From an uncultured Bacteroidaceae bacterium (GTDB lineage: Bacteria > Bacteroidota > Bacteroidia > Bacteroidales > Bacteroidaceae): a stretch of 62,769 bases of DNA. The stretch lies in assembly GCA_905234735.1 (NCBI GenBank), contig CAJOJA010000013.1:1-62769 (forward strand). The letters run 5' to 3'. Each line of letters opens with the position of its first letter. Within the stretch, counting starts at the first letter, position 1. The translations under genes and the position numbers were made by a program. The notes under the pieces are model-generated. The model was not told where the DNA came from. It saw only the letters and a program-made list of their open reading frames with translations, and ran no database searches. This document shows, one piece after another, positions 25,146 through 34,393 of the stretch.

Positions 25146-28100
25146 TCAATTTTCAATTTTCAATTTTGACTCTGTGCTTCCCTGTAGCTTCCAGTACACC
25201 ACGGGCAGGACGGTGACGACGAGGATGAGAGTGCCTATGCCGCCTGCGAAGATGGTGATGCCGACGGGCATCCAGAACGAGGAGCCCGCCAGAATCATGG
25301 GGATGACACCCACGGCCGTAGTGGCGGTGGTGAGGAAGATGGGGACCATGCGTCGGCGACCGGCATCGAAGGCCGCGTCACGGGCCGTCCAGCCCTGCTT
25401 CATCCTCTCGTCGGCATGTTCGAAGATAAGTATTTCGTTGCGCATGATGATGCCCATCAGGGTGATGAAGCCAAAGAGGGAGGTCAGACCTAACGTCTTG
25501 TTGGCAACGAGCAAGCCTATCATGGCTCCGGGGATGCTGAGACCGATGGCCACCATGCAGACGATGGTGATGCCGAAGCGCTTGAAGTTGAACAGGATGA
25601 AGAAGAAGATGACGATGAGCGACATGCTGATGCCTCCGAATATCTGGGGCAACATCTCGCCGTTCTTCTCCACTTCGCCACCCACTTCCGAGCGAACGCC
25701 CTTCGGCAGGGGCAACTCCTTCAGTATGCCCTCTATCCGCTTTTGTACGGGGGCCGCCAGTACCTCGCGCTTACCCTCCGCCAACACACTGAGGCAACGC
25801 GCACCATTGCGGTGCAGAATCTTCGTCTCGCTCCACACGGGCTTCACCCCGGCCATCTGGCGCAGGGGGATGCTCTGCCCCGTCGGGGTACTGAGGTAGG
25901 TATTGCCCACATCGCCCAACTGCATGTGCGAGGCGGCCTCGTCCTTCACGACAACGGGAACCTCATAGTTGCCCTCCCAGATACTTCCCACCTGCATGTC
26001 GCCCGTCTGCAAGGTCAGTTGCAGTTGGGCCAGCGTGCGGTTGATGCCCAGTTGCGCAGCCACCACGGGGTCGAGCTGCACCTCCATCACGGGATGGGGC
26101 TGACCGTAGTCGGTGTGCACCCACTCGATGTCCGGAATACGGCGCATCTCTGCCATCAGCCTCTCGGCAGCAGCATTCAGGCTGTCCATGTTCTCGCCAT
26201 AGAAGCGATACTCGTAGGTGGGCACGAACAGATAGTCCATCTGCTTGAAACGCACGTAGGCGTCGGGCCAGTGGTTACTCCACTTGGGCGCATACTCGTT
26301 GAGCATTTCGAAGGTGCTCTGTATGTCGGGCGTGTTGACAATGAGCTGTGCGAAGTTCCTGCCGGCAATCTGCGGTGCATAGGTCACCTGGAAACGCGGA
26401 CTGCTGCATCCGACAAACGAAGTGATGCCGACCACGCGCTCGTCGCGACTCAGCAGGTCGCGCAGGCTGTCGGCAATCTCCTTAGAACGGTCCAATCCCT
26501 CGCCCTCAGGCAGGTACACCTCGATGGCAAACTGATTGCGGTCGGCGTATGGGAACTGGCGCATCTTCAGGTTGGGGAAAATGAGACTGGTGGCAATGAC
26601 CAGCACCACGGCACCCACTATCGTGAGCCACGGATGCTTGAACGTCCACTTCAGGCACTTATCGTAGAAGACCTGAACGCGGTCGGTCAGTTTCGGCTTG
26701 CTCTCATCCCTCGGCTCGACCTTGCGGATAAGGGCCGCATTGAGCAAGGGAATGACACCAACGGCCACCAACAGGGAGGTCATGAGGTTGATGGTCATCG
26801 TGGCGGGGAACAGCTTCAACACATCGTGAGCCTCGGCCTTCATCGTCAGGACGAGGGGATAGAAGATGGCACAGATGCAGACGGTGGCCAGCATCATCGG
26901 AGCGAAATACTGCTGTACGCTCCTCACGGCCGACTCCCTGCGGCCCATGCCCTTGCCCAAGTACTCCAGATAACCGTCGATGACCACAATGGAGTTATCC
27001 ACAATCATACCCAGCACCACAATGAGGCAGGCCAGCGACATGATGTTCAGTTCGATGCCCACGGCATACATGATGCCGATGCTGGTGAAGGTGCTCAGCG
27101 GGATGGTGATAGCCGCCACAATGGCCGAACGGATGGGGAACAGAATCATCATCACCAGGATGATAACTATCATCGACTCTATCAAATCGCGGAGGAAATC
27201 GTGAACCGAGTCGCCCACAACCTTCGGCTGGTCGGTGATGCGTTGTATCCCGACATCCTGGGGCAGATATTCTTCCCGGAACTGACTGATGACCTCATCT
27301 ACCTCCTCACCGTATCTCACGATGTTGTGGCCGGGTTGCATCTCCAGCGAGAGCAGCACGCAGCGGTTTCCGTTATTTTCAATGTAGCTTTCGCTGGTGT
27401 CGTATTCGCGCCTGACCGTAGCAATGTCGCGCACGCGCACTACCTTATTAGCGGAAGAGAAGATGATTTGGTTGGCAATCTCCTCCTCGCTGCCCTGCGT
27501 GGGCGAAACGTGCAACTGTATGTCCTGACTGCCTCCCGTCACCGAGCCGGCCAAGGTGGTCAGTCCCTGTCCGTTGATGGCATGTATCAGGGCTGCCTGA
27601 CCAATACCGTATGCAGCCAGACGTTCGCGGTCGACATACAGCGTTATCTGCTCCTTCACGTTGCCATACTGCCGTACATTGCTGACGGAAGCCACACGGC
27701 GCAGGCGGTCGGCCAATTCGTCGCTATATCCATGCAGCTCGCGATAACTGCGCTGTTTGCTCTCCAAAGTAATGAGCAAGGCACTGGCATCGCCGAAGTC
27801 GTCGTTCACGATGACGGCCACTACGCCTGCGGGCAACTGGCTTTTGAAATTGTTTACGCCGTGCTTGATTTTACTCCATATCTCATCCTTCTGGTCGGCT
27901 TCGTCCTGCAGTTGCACCATGAAGATGCACATGCCGTTTCGGCTCTCCGAAGTCGTCTTCTGCCGGTTCACTTCCTTATAGGTGAAGAGAAAACGCTCCA
28001 GCGGACGGGCCACCTGTGCCTCCACCTCCTCGCTCGTGGCACCCGGCATCACGGCCACCACCAGTCCCTGTCGGACGGCATAGGGGGGGAACTCGTTCTT

Positions 28101-28247
28101 CGGCATCACATACAGGCCATACAAGCCGAATGCGAACAGCAAGGCCGTTATCAGCAGCGCGATGCGGTAGTTATTGATAGGCCATGCAGCCCAATGGCCT
28201 ACCCCCGCCCCCTCCCCCAAGGAGGGGTGATTCTTCTTCTGACTCAT
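25146..28247 (-). CDS. RND-family efflux pump permease
   Basis: A 1033-residue inner-membrane proton-driven exporter of the HAE1/AcrB-like superfamily. It has the typical first helix (NNYRIALLITALLFAFGLYG), a large periplasmic loop, a helix bundle with GMIVDNSIVVIDGYLEY in TM4 (the conserved acidic relay region), a second periplasmic loop and a second bundle. Length is standard. The substrate cannot be told from sequence; drugs, bile acids or lipids are all possible. The extreme N-terminus (NHPSLGEGAGVGH) is encoded by a G/C-rich palindromic repeat, and the last residues and stop (SKLKIEN) by CAATTTT heptamers, so both ends are repeat-derived. The gene lies between the adaptor (10-base gap) and TolC (5-base gap). 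Confidence 0.9.
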   Translation of the reverse strand: MSQKKNHPSLGEGAGVGHWAAWPINNYRIALLITALLFAFGLYGLYVMPKNEFPPYAVRQGLVVAVMPGATSEEVEAQVARPLERFLFTYKEVNRQKTTSESRNGMCIFMVQLQDEADQKDEIWSKIKHGVNNFKSQLPAGVVAVIVNDDFGDASALLITLESKQRSYRELHGYSDELADRLRRVASVSNVRQYGNVKEQITLYVDRERLAAYGIGQAALIHAINGQGLTTLAGSVTGGSQDIQLHVSPTQGSEEEIANQIIFSSANKVVRVRDIATVRREYDTSESYIENNGNRCVLLSLEMQPGHNIVRYGEEVDEVISQFREEYLPQDVGIQRITDQPKVVGDSVHDFLRDLIESMIVIILVMMILFPIRSAIVAAITIPLSTFTSIGIMYAVGIELNIMSLACLIVVLGMIVDNSIVVIDGYLEYLGKGMGRRESAVRSVQQYFAPMMLATVCICAIFYPLVLTMKAEAHDVLKLFPATMTINLMTSLLVAVGVIPLLNAALIRKVEPRDESKPKLTDRVQVFYDKCLKWTFKHPWLTIVGAVVLVIATSLIFPNLKMRQFPYADRNQFAIEVYLPEGEGLDRSKEIADSLRDLLSRDERVVGITSFVGCSSPRFQVTYAPQIAGRNFAQLIVNTPDIQSTFEMLNEYAPKWSNHWPDAYVRFKQMDYLFVPTYEYRFYGENMDSLNAAAERLMAEMRRIPDIEWVHTDYGQPHPVMEVQLDPVVAAQLGINRTLAQLQLTLQTGDMQVGSIWEGNYEVPVVVKDEAASHMQLGDVGNTYLSTPTGQSIPLRQMAGVKPVWSETKILHRNGARCLSVLAEGKREVLAAPVQKRIEGILKELPLPKGVRSEVGGEVEKNGEMLPQIFGGISMSLIVIFFFILFNFKRFGITIVCMVAIGLSIPGAMIGLLVANKTLGLTSLFGFITLMGIIMRNEILIFEHADERMKQGWTARDAAFDAGRRRMVPIFLTTATTAVGVIPMILAGSSFWMPVGITIFAGGIGTLILVVTVLPVVYWKLQGSTESKLKIEN
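25147..25167. repeat. Heptamer tract CAATTTT x3 over the RND pump stop
   Basis: Three exact units. The TGA stop of the pump gene (25146-25148) falls on the tract edge, so the repeat provides the terminal residues and part of the stop. Confidence 0.8.
28199..28228. repeat. G/C-rich palindromic unit in the RND pump N-terminus
   Basis: CTACCCCCGCCCCCTCCCCC followed by AAGGAGGGGT. It pairs in inverted orientation with 28264-28293 across the gene junction. Confidence 0.7.
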
Positions 28248-28257
28248 AACTTAGAGA

Positions 28258-29304
28258 TTATAGGCTCCCCTCCTTTGGGGAGGGGGTGGGCTTTACCGGT
28301 GTTCCTTCTCCCAACTTCTGATACCCTTCCACAATCACCTCGTCGCCCTCCGACAGACCACTCTCTATCACGATGCGGTTGCCCACGGTCTGGCCGATGG
28401 CGACGGGCTGCCGATGAGCCTTACCGTCCCTGGCTACCCACACAAACAACGTTTTTTCCGTTGCCTGCTGAACGGCCTTCACGGGCAGCGTTACAGCCCC
28501 TTCATTTTTAATTTTTTCATTCTTAATTTGAATACGTGCCACCATCCCCGGCAACAGCTTACGTCCGGGATTGGGCACACGAATGCGGATGTCGTAGGTA
28601 TGGGTCAACGGGTCGGCACTGACCCCTTTCTCAATGCGTCCTCCGTGGAAGGTCTCGTCGCCCAGTGCATCGACGGTTATTGTCGTGGGCGTGCCGCTGG
28701 TGATACCGGCAATCTCGCGTTCGGGTATGGCCACGCGCACCTTCACGTTGTCGATGGAGAGGATGGTGAGTACGGGTTCAGAGGGCAGGACCGTCTCGCC
28801 CACTCCCATTATCTTCGTACCCACGACACCACTGACGGGAGCGTAGATGCGACAGTCCTCAAGGTTCTTCTGGGCCATATCGTAGGCCGACTGTGCCTGT
28901 TGGACCTTGCTCTCCACCTCCACCCACTTCATGTCGGGCAGCGAACCGTTGTCGTGCAACAACTTCATGCGCTCATAGGCATCCTTGGCCTGGTCCAGCG
29001 AGGCCTTTGTGGTAGCCAGCGCGTTACGCGCCTGCGTCTCGTCAATGACAGCCAGCAACTGCCCCTTCTTGACAGGCTGACCCTCAGATACGGTCATCGA
29101 TTGCAGCATGGCCATGCCTGTGAAACTCACACTCGTGGAGCTTTCCTCCTCCACCACACCCACGTAGGGCAACTGACCGTAGTCACTCGACAGCGCGGCG
29201 CGTTCCACGGTGACGCCGACGGTCTCCTCCTCACCCCGTTCCTGCTTCTTCTGGCACGAAACTATGGTCAGGACGACCATCGCTAACAGAAATATCTTCT
29301 TCAT
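28258..29304 (-). CDS. RND efflux periplasmic adaptor lipoprotein (MFP)
   Basis: A 348-residue membrane-fusion protein that links the RND pump to TolC. The signal peptide ends at a lipobox with C17 (VLTIVSC), so it is anchored as a lipoprotein. Order: barrel-sandwich half (FTGMAMLQSMTVSEGQPVKK), alpha-hairpin (ARNALATTKASLDQAKDAYE to QSAYDMAQKNLEDCR), second lipoyl half (IYAPVSGVVG), beta-barrel (VRVAIPEREI) and C-terminal domain. Two repeat insertions are visible: IQIKNEKIKNEG near 258-269 from a 7-base-period tract, and the final TPSPKEGSL from a G/C-rich palindrome. It is the first gene of the operon, with a promoter at 29354-29361. Confidence 0.9.
   Translation of the reverse strand: MKKIFLLAMVVLTIVSCQKKQERGEEETVGVTVERAALSSDYGQLPYVGVVEEESSTSVSFTGMAMLQSMTVSEGQPVKKGQLLAVIDETQARNALATTKASLDQAKDAYERMKLLHDNGSLPDMKWVEVESKVQQAQSAYDMAQKNLEDCRIYAPVSGVVGTKIMGVGETVLPSEPVLTILSIDNVKVRVAIPEREIAGITSGTPTTITVDALGDETFHGGRIEKGVSADPLTHTYDIRIRVPNPGRKLLPGMVARIQIKNEKIKNEGAVTLPVKAVQQATEKTLFVWVARDGKAHRQPVAIGQTVGNRIVIESGLSEGDEVIVEGYQKLGEGTPVKPTPSPKEGSL
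28264..28293. repeat. G/C-rich palindromic unit in the adaptor C-terminus
   Basis: CTCCCCTCCTTTGGGGAGGG then GGTGGGC. Inverted relative to 28199-28228, forming a head-to-head pair over the adaptor/pump boundary. Confidence 0.7.
28505..28532. repeat. Heptamer-period tract inside the adaptor gene
   Basis: Parses as TTTTTAA, TTTTTTC, ATTCTTA, ATTTGAA. It encodes the lysine/asparagine-rich IQIKNEKIKNE segment. Confidence 0.55.
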
Positions 29305-29353
29305 TCGTTTATTTCCTTATTAATTTACTATCATTTTTGAGGGAAATCAGCCA

Positions 29354-29361
29354 CAAAACTA
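29354..29361 (-). promoter_or_regulatory. Promoter of the efflux operon
   Basis: Minus-strand TAGTTTTG (TAnnTTTG) with TTTG about 20 bases upstream (in AAGTTTGG). It sits back-to-back with the beta-glucosidase promoter. Confidence 0.6.
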
Positions 29362-29404
29362 CACAAACCTTTCGAAAATACCAAACTTTTGCATTTTTTT
29401 TTCG

Positions 29405-29412
29405 TACATTTG
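29405..29412 (+). promoter_or_regulatory. -7 element for the beta-glucosidase gene
   Basis: TACATTTG, a TAnnTTTG match, 69 bases before the start codon. No well-spaced TTTG is visible upstream. Confidence 0.5.
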
Positions 29413-29413
29413 C

Positions 29414-29447
29414 AACAAGTTGTCAATTAGAACAAGTTGTCAATTAG
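29414..29447 (+). promoter_or_regulatory. 17-bp tandem direct repeat in the beta-glucosidase leader
   Basis: AACAAGTTGTCAATTAG occurs twice without a gap, 29414-29430 and 29431-29447. Each unit contains the near-palindrome AACAAGTTGT. Its position just after the -7 element would suit an operator or an RNA-binding site. Confidence 0.55.
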
Positions 29448-29480
29448 ATAGAACCATTTTTACCCTGAAATGAAACAGCC

Positions 29481-31799
29481 ATGAAAAAAAGTATCATCTT
29501 GTCAGCAGTTGTTGGCATCATCTTGTCAAGCTGCACCAAGCAGGCAGTCGCCCCAGTCATCCCTTCGGACAACCAGCTGGAGAGGCGTATTGAACAGACA
29601 CTGAAGAATTTGTCGCTGGAAGAAAAGATAGGCCAGATGACCCAGCTCTGCATCGACGTGCTCGGAACGGGGGCTGGCGACGAGTTCCAGCTCAACGAGG
29701 AGAAACTGCACGAGGCCATAGCAGTCTACAAGGTGGGGTCGGTACTCAACTCACCCGGCCCTGTGGCCGTGACGCCCCAACGCTGGCGCGAAATCATCGG
29801 ACGCATACAGGAAGTGTCGATGAAGGAGTTGGGCATACCCTGCATCTACGGCCTGGACCAGAACCACGGCAGCACCTATGCCATGGGGGGCACCCTCTTC
29901 CCCCAGAACATCAATATGGGGGCCTCTTTCAATACCCAACTGGCCGAAGAAGCCGGACGCATCACGGCCTACGAAACACGGGCGGCCAACTGCCCCTGGA
30001 CCTTCTCGCCCACGGTTGACCTGAGTCGCGACCCACGCTGGCCACGCGTCTGGGAGAACTATGGCGAAGACCCGCTGGTGAACGCGCTCGTGGGCAGCGC
30101 CACGGTGCGCGGTTTCCAGGGCGACGACCCCAACCACCTGGACTCCTACCACATCGCAGCCTGCATGAAGCACTATCTGGGCTACGGCTCTCCCCGAACA
30201 GGCAAGGACCGCACACCGGCTTACATGCCCGAGAACGAACTGCGCGAGAAATGCTTCGCCCCCTACAAGGCAATGATTGAGAACGGTGCCCTCTCCATCA
30301 TGATTAATTCGGGTTCCGTCAACGGACAACCCGTACATGCCAGCCACAAGTTCCTGACCGAGTGGCTGAAGGAGGGGCTGAACTGGGACGGCATGATAGT
30401 CACCGACTGGTCGGACATCAACAACCTCTACCAGCGCGAGCGTGTGGCCGTAGACAAGAAGGATGCCATCCGCATGGCCATCAATGCCGGCATCGATATG
30501 TCGATGGAACCCTACGACCTGAACTTCTGCACCCTGCTGAAGGAATTGGTGGAAGAGGGAAAAGTCAGCCGCGAACGCATCGACGATGCCGTGCGCCGTG
30601 TGCTGCGCCTGAAATATCGTTTGGGACTCTTTGACCAACCCGATACGGGCAACGATGAGGACTATGCCGACTTCGGCTCTGAGAAGTTCGCTGCCGTTGC
30701 CCTTCAGGCTGCCGAGGAGAGCATGGTGCTCCTGAAGAATCAGGGCAACCTGCTGCCGCTGGCCAAAGGCACCCGTCTGCTCGTCACTGGTCCGAATGCC
30801 CATCAGATGCGCTGCCTGAATGGCGGATGGAGCTACACCTGGCAGGGGCACCAGACCGACCGCTACACCCAGCAGTACAACACCATCTACGAGGCCCTCT
30901 GCAACCGCTTCGGCAGCGACAACGTGGTGCTGGAACAGGGGGTGACCTACGTTGCCGAAGGAGGCTACGACGAAGAGAACACGCCCGAGACAGAGCGGGC
31001 CGTCCGCGCCGCTCAGGGGGTAGACATCATCATCGCCTGCATCGGCGAAAACTCCTACTGCGAGACCCCTGGCAACCTCTCCGACCTGTCCCTCTCCGAG
31101 AATCAGCGCAACCTGGTCAAGGCACTGGCCAAGACGGGCAAACCCATCGTACTGGTACTGAACGAGGGACGTCCGCGCCTGATTAACGACATCGAACCAC
31201 TCTCGCAGGCCGTCGTCAACATCCTGTTGCCAGGCAACTACGGCGGCGACGCACTGGCCCGACTGCTGGCCGGTGATGCCAACTTCTCGGCCCGACTGCC
31301 CTACACCTATCCGCGTCATCAGGCCGCGCTGACCACCTACGACTATCGCGTCAGCGAGGAGGCCGACCACATGGAGGGTGCCTACGACTACGATGCCGTA
31401 GTCAGCGTGCAATGGGCCTTCGGCTTCGGACTCAGCTACACCACCTTCGAATACAGCAACTTCAAGGTCGACAAGAATACGTTCCGCGCCGACGACAAAC
31501 TGACCTTCACCCTGGACATAAAGAACATAGGCAACCGTGCCGGACGCGAAGCCGTATTGCTCTTCTCGCGCGACATGGTGGCCAGTCTGGTGCCCGAAAA
31601 CCGCCGCCTGCGTGCCTTCCACAAGACAGCACTGCTGGAGCCCGGACAGTCGGAGACCGTCACATTCACGATTCCAGCCCGCGACCTGGCCTTTGTCGAC
31701 ACCGATGGCCACTGGCTACTCGAAGCCGGGGATTTCCGTATGCAGGTCGGCAAACTGACTCTCGACATTCGGGCCGAAGAGACCCATCGTTACAAATAA
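29481..31799 (+). CDS. bglX: GH3 beta-glucosidase lipoprotein (BglX-like)
   Basis: A 772-residue glycoside hydrolase family 3 enzyme that removes terminal beta-linked glucose or xylose from oligosaccharides. A lipobox with C18 (IILSSC) predicts a lipoprotein. The N-terminal TIM barrel shows [18 protein letters not shown] and the nucleophile D309 in GMIVTDWSD. The alpha/beta sandwich and C-terminal FnIII-like domain ([13 protein letters not shown] onwards) complete the usual three-domain layout. Substrate specificity cannot be fixed by eye. It is monocistronic and divergent from the efflux operon. A tandem 17-bp repeat lies in its leader. Confidence 0.9.
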   Translation: MKKSIILSAVVGIILSSCTKQAVAPVIPSDNQLERRIEQTLKNLSLEEKIGQMTQLCIDVLGTGAGDEFQLNEEKLHEAIAVYKVGSVLNSPGPVAVTPQRWREIIGRIQEVSMKELGIPCIYGLDQNHGSTYAMGGTLFPQNINMGASFNTQLAEEAGRITAYETRAANCPWTFSPTVDLSRDPRWPRVWENYGEDPLVNALVGSATVRGFQGDDPNHLDSYHIAACMKHYLGYGSPRTGKDRTPAYMPENELREKCFAPYKAMIENGALSIMINSGSVNGQPVHASHKFLTEWLKEGLNWDGMIVTDWSDINNLYQRERVAVDKKDAIRMAINAGIDMSMEPYDLNFCTLLKELVEEGKVSRERIDDAVRRVLRLKYRLGLFDQPDTGNDEDYADFGSEKFAAVALQAAEESMVLLKNQGNLLPLAKGTRLLVTGPNAHQMRCLNGGWSYTWQGHQTDRYTQQYNTIYEALCNRFGSDNVVLEQGVTYVAEGGYDEENTPETERAVRAAQGVDIIIACIGENSYCETPGNLSDLSLSENQRNLVKALAKTGKPIVLVLNEGRPRLINDIEPLSQAVVNILLPGNYGGDALARLLAGDANFSARLPYTYPRHQAALTTYDYRVSEEADHMEGAYDYDAVVSVQWAFGFGLSYTTFEYSNFKVDKNTFRADDKLTFTLDIKNIGNRAGREAVLLFSRDMVASLVPENRRLRAFHKTALLEPGQSETVTFTIPARDLAFVDTDGHWLLEAGDFRMQVGKLTLDIRAEETHRYK

Positions 31800-31829
31800 A
31801 AGTTCTGAATTAAGCTTAGAAGGGGCGCC

Positions 31830-33158
31830 CTACTGCCCCATCAGGTAGGCCTTGAAGTCGGCAAAGTCCTTCGTCATGGGGACACTCTGCTTCGTGCCAC
31901 GCATGAAGGCAGCGAGCCGTTCGGGAATCTGGACGGGCTGTCCCGTGATAGCCTCGACGGTGTCCTTGAACTTGGCGGGATGGGCCGTTTCGAGGAAGAA
32001 ACCGACCTCGCCTTCCTTCAGTCCTTCCTTCAGCGCACGATAGCCGCAGGCACCGTGAGGGTCGAGCTGATAGCCTGTCTCGGCAAGGCACTGGCGAATG
32101 GTCTCGGCAATCTGTTCGTCGGTGTACGTTGCCCCTGAGATGTCCTTCGTGATGGCCTCGTGACTCTTGCCGTAGAGGTCGTAGATGCGAGCAAAGTTGC
32201 TGGGGTCGCCAACGTCCATCGCATTGGCCAGCGTTTGAACGCTGGGACGCGGACGATACTCGCCCGTCTGCAGATATTCGTAGAAGACATCGTTGCGGTT
32301 GTTGGCGGCAATGAAGCGGCTGACAGGCAGCCCCATGCGCTTGCCGAAGAGTGCGGAACAGATGTTTCCGAAGTTGCCAGAGGGAACACAGCACACGACC
32401 TTCTTTCTTAATTCTTCACTCTTCACTTTTAATTCTTCACTCAACTGTGCCACAGCCCAGAAATAATAGAACGACTGGGGCAGGAAGCGGGCTACGTTGA
32501 TGCTGTTGGCCGAGGTGAGACGCATGTGCCGGTTGAGGTCGGCATCCATGAAGGCGGACTTCACGAGGGCCTGACAGTCGTCGAAGACGCCATCCACCTC
32601 AATGGCCGTGATGTTCTGGCCAAGTGTGGTGAACTGACACTCCTGGATGGGACTGACCTTGCCCTTGGGATAGAGCACATAGACGTGGATGCCCTCTACA
32701 CCGAGGAAGCCGTTGGCTACAGCCGAACCTGTGTCGCCAGAGGTGGCAACGAGAACATTGACGGTCCCTCTCCCGGCCTCACCCGAGGGGGAAGAGAAAT
32801 ATTGGAGCAAACGGGCCATGAAGCGGGCACCCACATCCTTGAAAGCAAGTGTGGGGCCGTGGAAGAGTTCGAGGGAGTAGATGTTCTCCTCCACACGGAC
32901 AATGGGGCAATCGAACGACAGCGTATCGTAGACGATGCGACGCAGGTCTTCGGCCGGAACGTCCTCGCCAAAGAAGCAGTCGGCCACGCGATAGGCTACC
33001 TCCTGAAACGAGAGGTTGGGCATCTCGTCGAAGAACTCGCTTGGCAGCGGTTTGATACGTTCGGGCATATAGAGGCCCTTGTCCTCGGCCAGTCCCTTCA
33101 CGACGGCCTTCTCCAGGGTGGCAAGCGGTGCCTTGCCGTTGGTGCTATAATAATTCAT
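31830..33158 (-). CDS. thrC: Threonine synthase
   Basis: A 442-residue PLP enzyme converting O-phosphohomoserine to threonine, the last step of the pathway. The PLP lysine is K107 in TLAFKDVGARF; the phosphate-binding loop ATSGDTGSAV and PSGNFGN are present. Two repeat-encoded patches are visible: FSSPSGEAGRGT (about 120-131) from a G/C-rich palindrome and SEELKVKSEELRKK (about 240-253) from five 7-base units. Both replace surface loops beside conserved motifs. The start codon itself lies inside an AATTCAT heptamer tract (33152-33179). It is third in the operon thrA-apgM-thrC, 23 bases after apgM. Confidence 0.92.
   Translation of the reverse strand: MNYYSTNGKAPLATLEKAVVKGLAEDKGLYMPERIKPLPSEFFDEMPNLSFQEVAYRVADCFFGEDVPAEDLRRIVYDTLSFDCPIVRVEENIYSLELFHGPTLAFKDVGARFMARLLQYFSSPSGEAGRGTVNVLVATSGDTGSAVANGFLGVEGIHVYVLYPKGKVSPIQECQFTTLGQNITAIEVDGVFDDCQALVKSAFMDADLNRHMRLTSANSINVARFLPQSFYYFWAVAQLSEELKVKSEELRKKVVCCVPSGNFGNICSALFGKRMGLPVSRFIAANNRNDVFYEYLQTGEYRPRPSVQTLANAMDVGDPSNFARIYDLYGKSHEAITKDISGATYTDEQIAETIRQCLAETGYQLDPHGACGYRALKEGLKEGEVGFFLETAHPAKFKDTVEAITGQPVQIPERLAAFMRGTKQSVPMTKDFADFKAYLMGQ
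32408..32442. repeat. Heptamer tract inside thrC, five units
   Basis: TTAATTC, TTCACTC, TTCACTT, TTAATTC, TTCACTC: a mosaic of related 7-mers in strict phase. Confidence 0.8.
32766..32796. repeat. G/C-rich palindromic unit inside thrC
   Basis: CCCTCTCCCGGCCTCACCCG then AGGGGGAAGAG. An imperfect palindrome resembling the units in gcvPB and lpdA. Confidence 0.55.
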
Positions 33159-33179
33159 AATTCACAATTCATAATGCAT
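33152..33179. repeat. Heptamer tract AATTCAT x4 containing the thrC start codon
   Basis: Units AATTCAT, AATTCAC, AATTCAT, AATGCAT. The thrC ATG (33156-33158) is the CAT of the first unit read on the minus strand. Confidence 0.8.
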
Positions 33180-33181
33180 GA

Positions 33182-34393
33182 TTAGCCATGCATAAACGTT
33201 TCTATAAATTCATCGCCTTCGAGCAGGCCGTAGCTGCCTTGCTGGCAGGCCACCTCGTCGAAGCTCTGCACCCCATCAGGCTCGATGCCGGGATGGTAGA
33301 TGCAGAAGGGTATGGGTTCGTTGGTGTGGGTGCGATGGGCCACAGGAGTGGGATGGTCGGGCAATAAGGAAATTGATAATTGGCAATTGATAATTGACAA
33401 TTGTTCCAAGATAGGACGTACGAGGCGTTTGTCGAGGTTCTCTATACACTTCAGTTTCAACTCCAGGTCGCCGTCGTGACCGGCCTCATCGCAGGCCTCA
33501 ACGTGGAGATAGACGAAATCGTCGGTCTTCAGGGCATCGATGGCGGCCTGTGCCTTGGCCTCGTAGTTTGTGTCCCAAAGGCCTGTAGCCCCAGGAACAT
33601 CAATGACCCGCAGGCCGGCATAGCGCCCGATGCCTCGGATGAGGTCGACAGCCGTGATGACGGCTCCCGTCTTAATCTGCGGGAAACGCTCGGTCAGGGG
33701 CACCATCTTGGGTTTGTAGCCCCCACCCCACGGCCAGATGCTGTTGGCAGGGTCCATGCCGCGTGCAATGCGTTCACGGTTCAGGGGATGCTCCCTGAGC
33801 AGCTCCTGGCTCTTCAGTATCAGCTCCGTGAGCAACTGAGCTGTTTCCTCAGCCTCAGGAACTTCGGCATGAAGCATATTCTCCCGCCAAGGCTGCAGGG
33901 GGATGTCGTGGGGCGGTGTGCAATGGATGTGCTTATTGCCGCCCTTGATGACGAGCAGGTTGCGATACTGCACGCCTGTATAGAAATGGACACGTTCGTT
34001 GTCGAGGTGCTCCTTCAGGTAGTTGATGAGGATGTCCGACTCCTCCGTTTCCAGCCGACCGCAACTGTGGTTCTTCAGGAGGTCGCCTTCGAGGCAGACG
34101 AAATTGCAGCGCAGGGCCAGGTCGTCGTCGGCCAGCTGTACGCCAATGCTGGCAGCCTCCAGCGGACCACGTCCTTCATAAACCTTATGCTGGTCATATC
34201 CCAGGATGCTGCTGTTGGCCACCTCACTGCCCGGATGGAATCCGTCGGGCACGGTCTTCAGCATACCGCAACGTCCGTTGCGCGCCAGAAAATCGAAATG
34301 GGGGGTATCGGCATATTGCAGGAGGGTCTTTCCTCCCAGTGCTTCGACAGGCCAGTCGGCCATGCCGTCGGCAAGTATAATCAGGTGCTTCAT
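33182..34393 (-). CDS. apgM: Cofactor-independent phosphoglycerate-mutase-like protein, proposed homoserine kinase
   Basis: A 403-residue alkaline-phosphatase-superfamily protein of the ApgM type. Metal-site motifs include IILADGMADWP (D8), EVANSSILGYD and HVEACDEAGHDGD. In Bacteroidales this gene replaces thrB between thrA and thrC, and it has been proposed to act as the homoserine kinase; phosphoglycerate mutase activity is the alternative. Context favours the threonine role. ATG 34393 overlaps the thrA stop by four bases (ATGA), so translation is coupled. A 35-base AATTGAT-type heptamer tract encodes LSIINCQLSIS near 331-341, an insertion beside the otherwise conserved C-terminal region. 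Confidence 0.85.
   Translation of the reverse strand: MKHLIILADGMADWPVEALGGKTLLQYADTPHFDFLARNGRCGMLKTVPDGFHPGSEVANSSILGYDQHKVYEGRGPLEAASIGVQLADDDLALRCNFVCLEGDLLKNHSCGRLETEESDILINYLKEHLDNERVHFYTGVQYRNLLVIKGGNKHIHCTPPHDIPLQPWRENMLHAEVPEAEETAQLLTELILKSQELLREHPLNRERIARGMDPANSIWPWGGGYKPKMVPLTERFPQIKTGAVITAVDLIRGIGRYAGLRVIDVPGATGLWDTNYEAKAQAAIDALKTDDFVYLHVEACDEAGHDGDLELKLKCIENLDKRLVRPILEQLSIINCQLSISLLPDHPTPVAHRTHTNEPIPFCIYHPGIEPDGVQSFDEVACQQGSYGLLEGDEFIETFMHG
33371..33405. repeat. Heptamer tract AATTGNN x5 inside apgM
   Basis: AATTGAT, AATTGGC, AATTGAT, AATTGAC, AATTGTT in strict 7-base phase. Confidence 0.85.

Noticed and set aside
25138..25149. TTG 25149 as the tolC start and TTG 58850 as the rluD start
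   Set aside because: ATG codons lie 9 and 6 bases downstream and suit the signal peptide and domain starts, respectively.
25743..28511. A 922-codon plus-strand frame opposite the RND pump
   Set aside because: It is antisense and His/Gln-rich. The minus-strand frame is a full RND permease.
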